From positions 30,928,768 through 30,992,767 of the forward strand of contig NC_064831.1 of assembly GCF_024166365.1 (NCBI RefSeq): a stretch of DNA of 64,000 nt, read 5' to 3'. The notes beneath the pieces were generated by a model. The model saw only the letters and a list, made by a program, of their open reading frames with translations, did not search any database and had not been told where the DNA came from. The translations under genes were made by a program, and so were the position numbers. Origin of the DNA: Elephas maximus indicus. Its lineage: Eukaryota; Chordata; Mammalia; Proboscidea; Elephantidae. Shown here in pieces: positions 59,638 to 64,000 of the stretch. The stretch's first letter is position 1; the number at the start of each line of letters is the position of its first letter.

Positions 59638-60822
59638 ACGGTGCTAATGTTTTCCAAGAGAAGCAGTCCCTGAGGGAAACTGCCAGGCCTGCAAACAGAG
59701 GATGAAGAGGATACGAATTTAATTAATTTCAAATCAGCATAGATACAAGAGCCTTTTGCTGTTTCTTCCAACGCCCACTCTTCGTGATGATGGCATCACC
59801 TGTACTTGGAGCGATTCAAAAGGCCTGGCCGACGTCCACTGCTGCCTCTGAGGGTGGAGAAGGAGTCCTAAGATAAATTCACTTCTAATCAGTGGGCATT
59901 CCGTCCTCCTTGCCAACTGCTAGCTCTCCTCACTCTGCCATTCTCTCTAAGCCCGTGTTACCATCCTGCTTCATTCCTTATGGTATAAATCAGGAAATCA
60001 TGTTTGATCTATGGTTTCCTTCTGGGTCACCCTCGTTACCTAACTAGCTTTGGCTAAGTTCTTCTGATTGTTCAAGTCCTGTGATAGATAAACCACAATC
60101 CACAGGAACTTTTCCCAAGGAGAGTTATGTCACGGAAAAGACTCCAAACATAGCTAGTATTTCCGTGCATACACCACCCAGAGGATCAGTAGACTCACTT
60201 CTCTCCACCAAGAAGGTGCAGTGTGAGAATCCACAGCCCTGATGAGATGTTGTTGGGGGACTCATGGACCCTGACCTTGACCAGGCCCCACCACCCTTGG
60301 GAACTTCTCAGAAGAACTAGGAATCTTCCATGAAAAAGCAAACGTTTTCCTTCTCGGCTAAGATTTCCTCTACTTGTTAATATTTCCCGAGCTCGTGCTT
60401 GTTCTTGCCCTCCCTCCTCCCTCACCTGTGCTGTGTGAGTAGGGAGTATGCGCAGGTGGGGGGCATCTGTCAGCCTTCCTCTGTCTCTGAGATCTTCAAC
60501 GTTTAAAATGAACAGGACTAGGAAATACCTGTGCTGTGGCAGATGTCACTCATTGCACTCAGCATTCTTCCCTCCAAGCTGGGACAGGCCTCCATGTCCT
60601 CCTTAACATGGCACTCAGGAGGTCCCCACCTGCCCATCAGAGAGATCTCATTCTACATGATGTCTATTCACCTCCTTGTGCCGGAAGCCCTGGTGCCTCT
60701 ATCACTCCCACTCACCAAAAATCAATCTCTGTTTAAATCTGAATTTTCTAATCCTGGCCTTTAAAGCAGTCTAGCAAATTGGGAGTCCTCAGCTGTTCTG
60801 GGATTTTTTATTCCAGGCAAGC

Positions 60823-60850
60823 AATAAAGAATAAAAATTTTGTGTATCTT
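60823..60850 (+). terminator. TMEM154: candidate polyadenylation signal
   Basis: AATAAAGAATAAAAATTTTG: a canonical hexamer and a near repeat, followed by a T/G-rich TTTTGTGTATCTT. It is the first good candidate after the stop codon, giving a 3' UTR of about 1.2 kb. Later hexamers could be used instead. Confidence 0.45.
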
Positions 60851-60981
60851 AGTATGCTCACATGAATGGAGACAAGGTTAGCCAAACATTTGCTGCTGAA
60901 TTTTGGGTCTTGTGTTTGAAAGGCTGCTGTAATACATAACAAAAGCTGTATTTCCCCCACTTTTTAGCATCCTTTTAACAA

Positions 60982-61157
60982 GGAACCCTGGTGGTGAATT
61001 GGTTAAGTGCTTGGCTGCTAACTAGAAGGTCGCCCACCAGCCGCTCTGTGGAAGAAAGATGTGGCAGTCTACTTCCCTCACGATTACAGCCTTGGAAACC
61101 TTATGGGGCAGTTCTACTCTGTCCTCTGGAGTGGGTTTTTTTTGTTTGTTAGTTTTG
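60982..61157 (+). mobile_element. AfroSINE-type SINE, sense, 9-bp duplication
   Basis: GAACCCTGGTGGTGAATTGG head to GGGGCAGTTCTACTCTGTCC, then a T/TTTG tail. TTTTAACAA occurs at 60973-60981 and 61158-61166. It lies just beyond the first candidate poly-A signal and may be inside the 3' UTR if a later one is used. Confidence 0.94.
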
Positions 61158-61927
61158 TTTTAACAAATACTTGCCTTCAGAGCTATGCTGATAATTTAAA
61201 GGCAGAGTTCCAGGCCAGCGAGGTCTTTCCACATGGTGGAATGTACAACTCTCTGATTCGTTTTTAAGGCTCAATCACTGTTACCATGCTATCCTGGGAC
61301 TGCATAAAGCTAAAGACGGCCTTCGTGGTGTAGAGCTTGGGTAGATTATCTGTCACTCTTGTGAGCACATCCTGCTATGGCATTTGTATTTTCATTACTG
61401 TTTTGCATACTCATACTCAGGTTGTGGTCCACAATGACTCAGAAATTTATGCCAAAATTCCTTGTCTATTTTTCTGCCCATGTTTGTCACTCTAAGTTTG
61501 TTTCTAGTCAGTGTTCGGACTCTCAGAGGAGTCTCAGTTTGCTTCTTCCTCCTTCTGGGTCCCTAAGATTTTGCTGACCACTTAGGCCTTTACAACTTGA
61601 TCCCACCCTATTAAATAATGAACTTTTGAAGTTCAGAGAAGCACAAGGGTTCCTGGAACCCTGCTTTGATGAAGCAATATTTTGTGATACAATAAAAAAT
61701 TCTCATTCAGTATTTAAAATAACTTCGAATCCCAGAAGAAGTAAATTTCACCAACATGTCATTGAGTTTATAGCTGAACAACACCCTAACCTCTACAACT
61801 ACACAGTAAAAAAAAGAACATTTTTGAAAAGATAGTTTATTCTGGCAAGATATATGAAGTTAATGTGGGTCACAACAGTCAAGGATGAACTCCAGCACCC
61901 TGTCACCTTTTTACTGCTACTCAATAT

Positions 61928-61972
61928 ATAAAAAACTGAACCCATCGCCATGAAGTCGATGCCGACTCAGCA
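61928..61972 (-). mobile_element. AfroSINE fragment, antisense
   Basis: AACTGAACCCATCGCCATGA, then AGTCGATGCCGACTCAGC; only the tail end of the element. Confidence 0.8.
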
Positions 61973-63879
61973 ACTCAGTCTGTAGGTGTCATGTATTTAT
62001 GACAATTTCAAGAATTGCTTTTAAGCCAAAACTGAGTATTATGTTTCAGATTATTGTCAGTGAAAATCTCATTAATTTGCTCTCATTGGGTAGCCAATCA
62101 GAACAAAATCTGGCTTTAGACTATTTTAAAGATTCATATGTTTCACTGCGCTTTTGTACATTTTAAGCAAGCTACAGTAGGCTAACAACATTGCCTAGTA
62201 GAACTTCTCAGGAAACTTGTTTTAATAAATAGATAAAAATACTGATGCATTAGTCATAACCCAATAATGTGACTCCTCTCTCAGGGAAGGTCGTTACCCA
62301 AACGTGCACACAGCTAAGGGGAACTAGTGTGGATCAGCCCTGATGTCCATGGAGTGACGGATGCTGCTGCTCACGGCCCTATAGCTCCAGCAGCGTGGAT
62401 GGATGCTTTAAAAAGTACTTTTGTCTGTTCTTTTTTTCCACTGTTTAAACTTTCAATTCCCACCGTCTCTGGAGGAAGGCCTTATGTTGAATAAACATAA
62501 AACATAGACTTTAGTTTCAACTTCTGTCAGAGTTGATACAAATCCTGGATATAGTGGACGGATAAGATAAGGCTTCATGCTTAGCATCTACTGCCTAAAG
62601 TCCTTATTGTGGGGAAACATTTAAATTTTATACCAAATTAAATTAGCACATGAGACTTTTTCACATGCAGAAGACACTCAGGATGAATTCTGAAGTTTGC
62701 ATTTAACGTCTACGATAAAGTCTAGAGTAGCTTTCACTCATAGATGGCATTTCTGTAATGTTACAGTAGCTAGAAGAGTCACTGTGTACCGGTGTGAAGT
62801 GGAATCAAATTGGTTATTAATAATTGCCTAACCCAAATAACTAATTGCCTGAACTATTTATTTTTTTTAAGCAGCTTTCTGGCATTGCCTTGACACTATC
62901 TCCTCCGGTGCCACAGTTTTCTTTTCCTCTTAGTCCTGCTGGCGGTGGGTATTTGCAGATGCTGGATTTTCCCCCCCATTACCTTTTCTAAATAACATGT
63001 GTCACGTTCGACTCTCTAGATGCTTTCATCTCTTTATGAAATGATCTTTCAAGAAATTTCTAAACCAAAGTGATAAAAGAAGATTTCAATTTTCGTGCAA
63101 GTACAAGGTTAAAAGTACAATGTGGAACTATTTAAGATAGCCAAAGGCACATGGATTCTTTAAAAAATTGAATTTCAGGTGCAGAAATTTCTGTCAGTCA
63201 TACTTCCCAGTTTACGTCACGTTACCTATCACCATTGGCCTTTGGTACTTTGTAAATAAGTGATTGGACTTTTTACAAAAAGCATATTCTTTGCACTTTC
63301 ATTCCATGGGACTGCGTAGAAAGGACTACTGAATGACCTGTAGATCCTACAGTCAGCCACATTTTTCCAGTGTAAAACTCGGTTGAGAGCAATCATTCCA
63401 TTACTCCAATTTAGCTGAAACCCTGGGTTATAAATAACATCAGGAACATGTGAAAACTCTGCATGTTTAATAAATGCCAGCTTTCAGAAAAAGTAGGGAT
63501 TGTAGTTATTTGCAAAGTTAAAAAGCAATCTGGTAGACCACTAGTAACTTAATATGTGTGTATTTTATATTTAAAGTTAAGTGAAAATCATAAAAAACTG
63601 TCTTCAACGTGCTTTCATTTTATAAGCAATGTAAATATTTCCTCAGAAGGTCAGTAAGATCATTAGACGTGCTATTAATCCCCTGAATTTTAAATTCTGC
63701 CTGGTAAGCCTCATAAAAAATGGTCCCATTGCTACTGATTAGAACCGATTTGTAAAACTATCAAACTTTTAAGACTGATTGAAGATTTTAAAAGTTTTTT
63801 CTCCTACCCTATTTGCAGAGAATAATATATGTAACAGATTTTTCCTTTGTTACTTATGGCTTTATAAATGTCAGGTATA

Positions 63880-63912
63880 CATGTATATATATGTGTGTAT
63901 ATACGTATAAAT
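63880..63912. repeat. TATG/TACG simple repeat
   Basis: Short alternating AT/GT tract of the kind also seen at the window start. Confidence 0.6.
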
Positions 63913-64000
63913 TATTCTCAGCTGCAAGTTTTTTGATAGAAATAAGTATATACATGTGGGTACACTAAGTTGCTCATTTAGCAGTGATAGCTTGAAAAGC

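Larger units (their letters stand above)
59638..64000 (+). other. TMEM154: TMEM154 3' UTR and downstream sequence
   Basis: Non-coding, AT-rich sequence with only one SINE and one SINE fragment in 4.4 kb, a much lower repeat load than the introns. AATAAA hexamers occur at 60823, 61691, 62224, 62490 and 63469. The end of the transcript cannot be fixed from sequence alone. No second gene is recognised up to the window end. Confidence 0.6.

Noticed and set aside
1..64000. CRISPR arrays, bacterial defence islands, phage or plasmid genes
   Set aside because: Spliced mammalian gene structure, AfroSINE/L1/MIR content and absence of operon-like coding density rule out prokaryotic or phage origin. Repeats here are dispersed, not regularly spaced.

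Overview
This window is mammalian nuclear DNA, almost certainly from an afrotherian and most likely a proboscidean (elephant lineage). The evidence is the repeat content. There are about 45 copies or fragments of AfroSINE-type short elements, whose typical end reads GCCACCAGGGCTCC on the antisense strand. There are four decayed RTE (BovB-like) LINE copies and several L1 3' ends. Older layers of L2, MIR, MER5 and other DNA-transposon relics are those shared by placental mammals. The species call is inference from repeat families; hyrax, sirenian or aardvark are not excluded.

One protein-coding gene is present and appears complete: TMEM154, on the plus strand. Its seven coding exons lie at 8015-8078, 35376-35636, 35726-35764, 41750-41777, 43044-43129, 45202-45259 and 59616-59637. 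All have GT/AG junctions and join into one 558-nt frame (185 residues plus stop). The product is a small type I single-pass membrane protein: signal peptide, short acidic and Ser/Thr-rich ectodomain with one N-glycosylation sequon, one hydrophobic helix, a basic stop-transfer patch, and an acidic cytoplasmic tail of about 77 residues. No other convincing gene, RNA gene or CRISPR array was found.

Layout: 1-7860 is intergenic (RTE fragment, tRNA-Gly-headed composite SINE, AfroSINEs, MER5 and L2 relics). 7860-8078 is the putative promoter, 5' UTR and signal-peptide exon, with ETS-like motifs. 8079-35375 is the large repeat-filled intron 1, which holds an L2 split by a SINE that is itself split by an L1 and a second SINE. 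35376-45259 holds coding exons 2-6, with an 89-bp intron 2, a 28-nt exon 4 and a GC-rich, G-quadruplex-prone intron 4. 45260-59615 is intron 6, with a nearly full-length RTE facing two antisense RTE fragments and a run of five antisense SINEs. 59616-59637 is the last coding segment; the 3' UTR and downstream sequence follow to 64000.

No previously undescribed multigene system is visible. The main interest is retrotransposon archaeology: nested insertions with readable target-site duplications, very short retroinsertions, and SINEs assembled from a tRNA head plus both ends of RTE. There is also a possible retained-intron isoform of TMEM154. Repeat family names are by recognition, with no database search, so boundaries without a stated duplication are good to roughly 5-20 bp.
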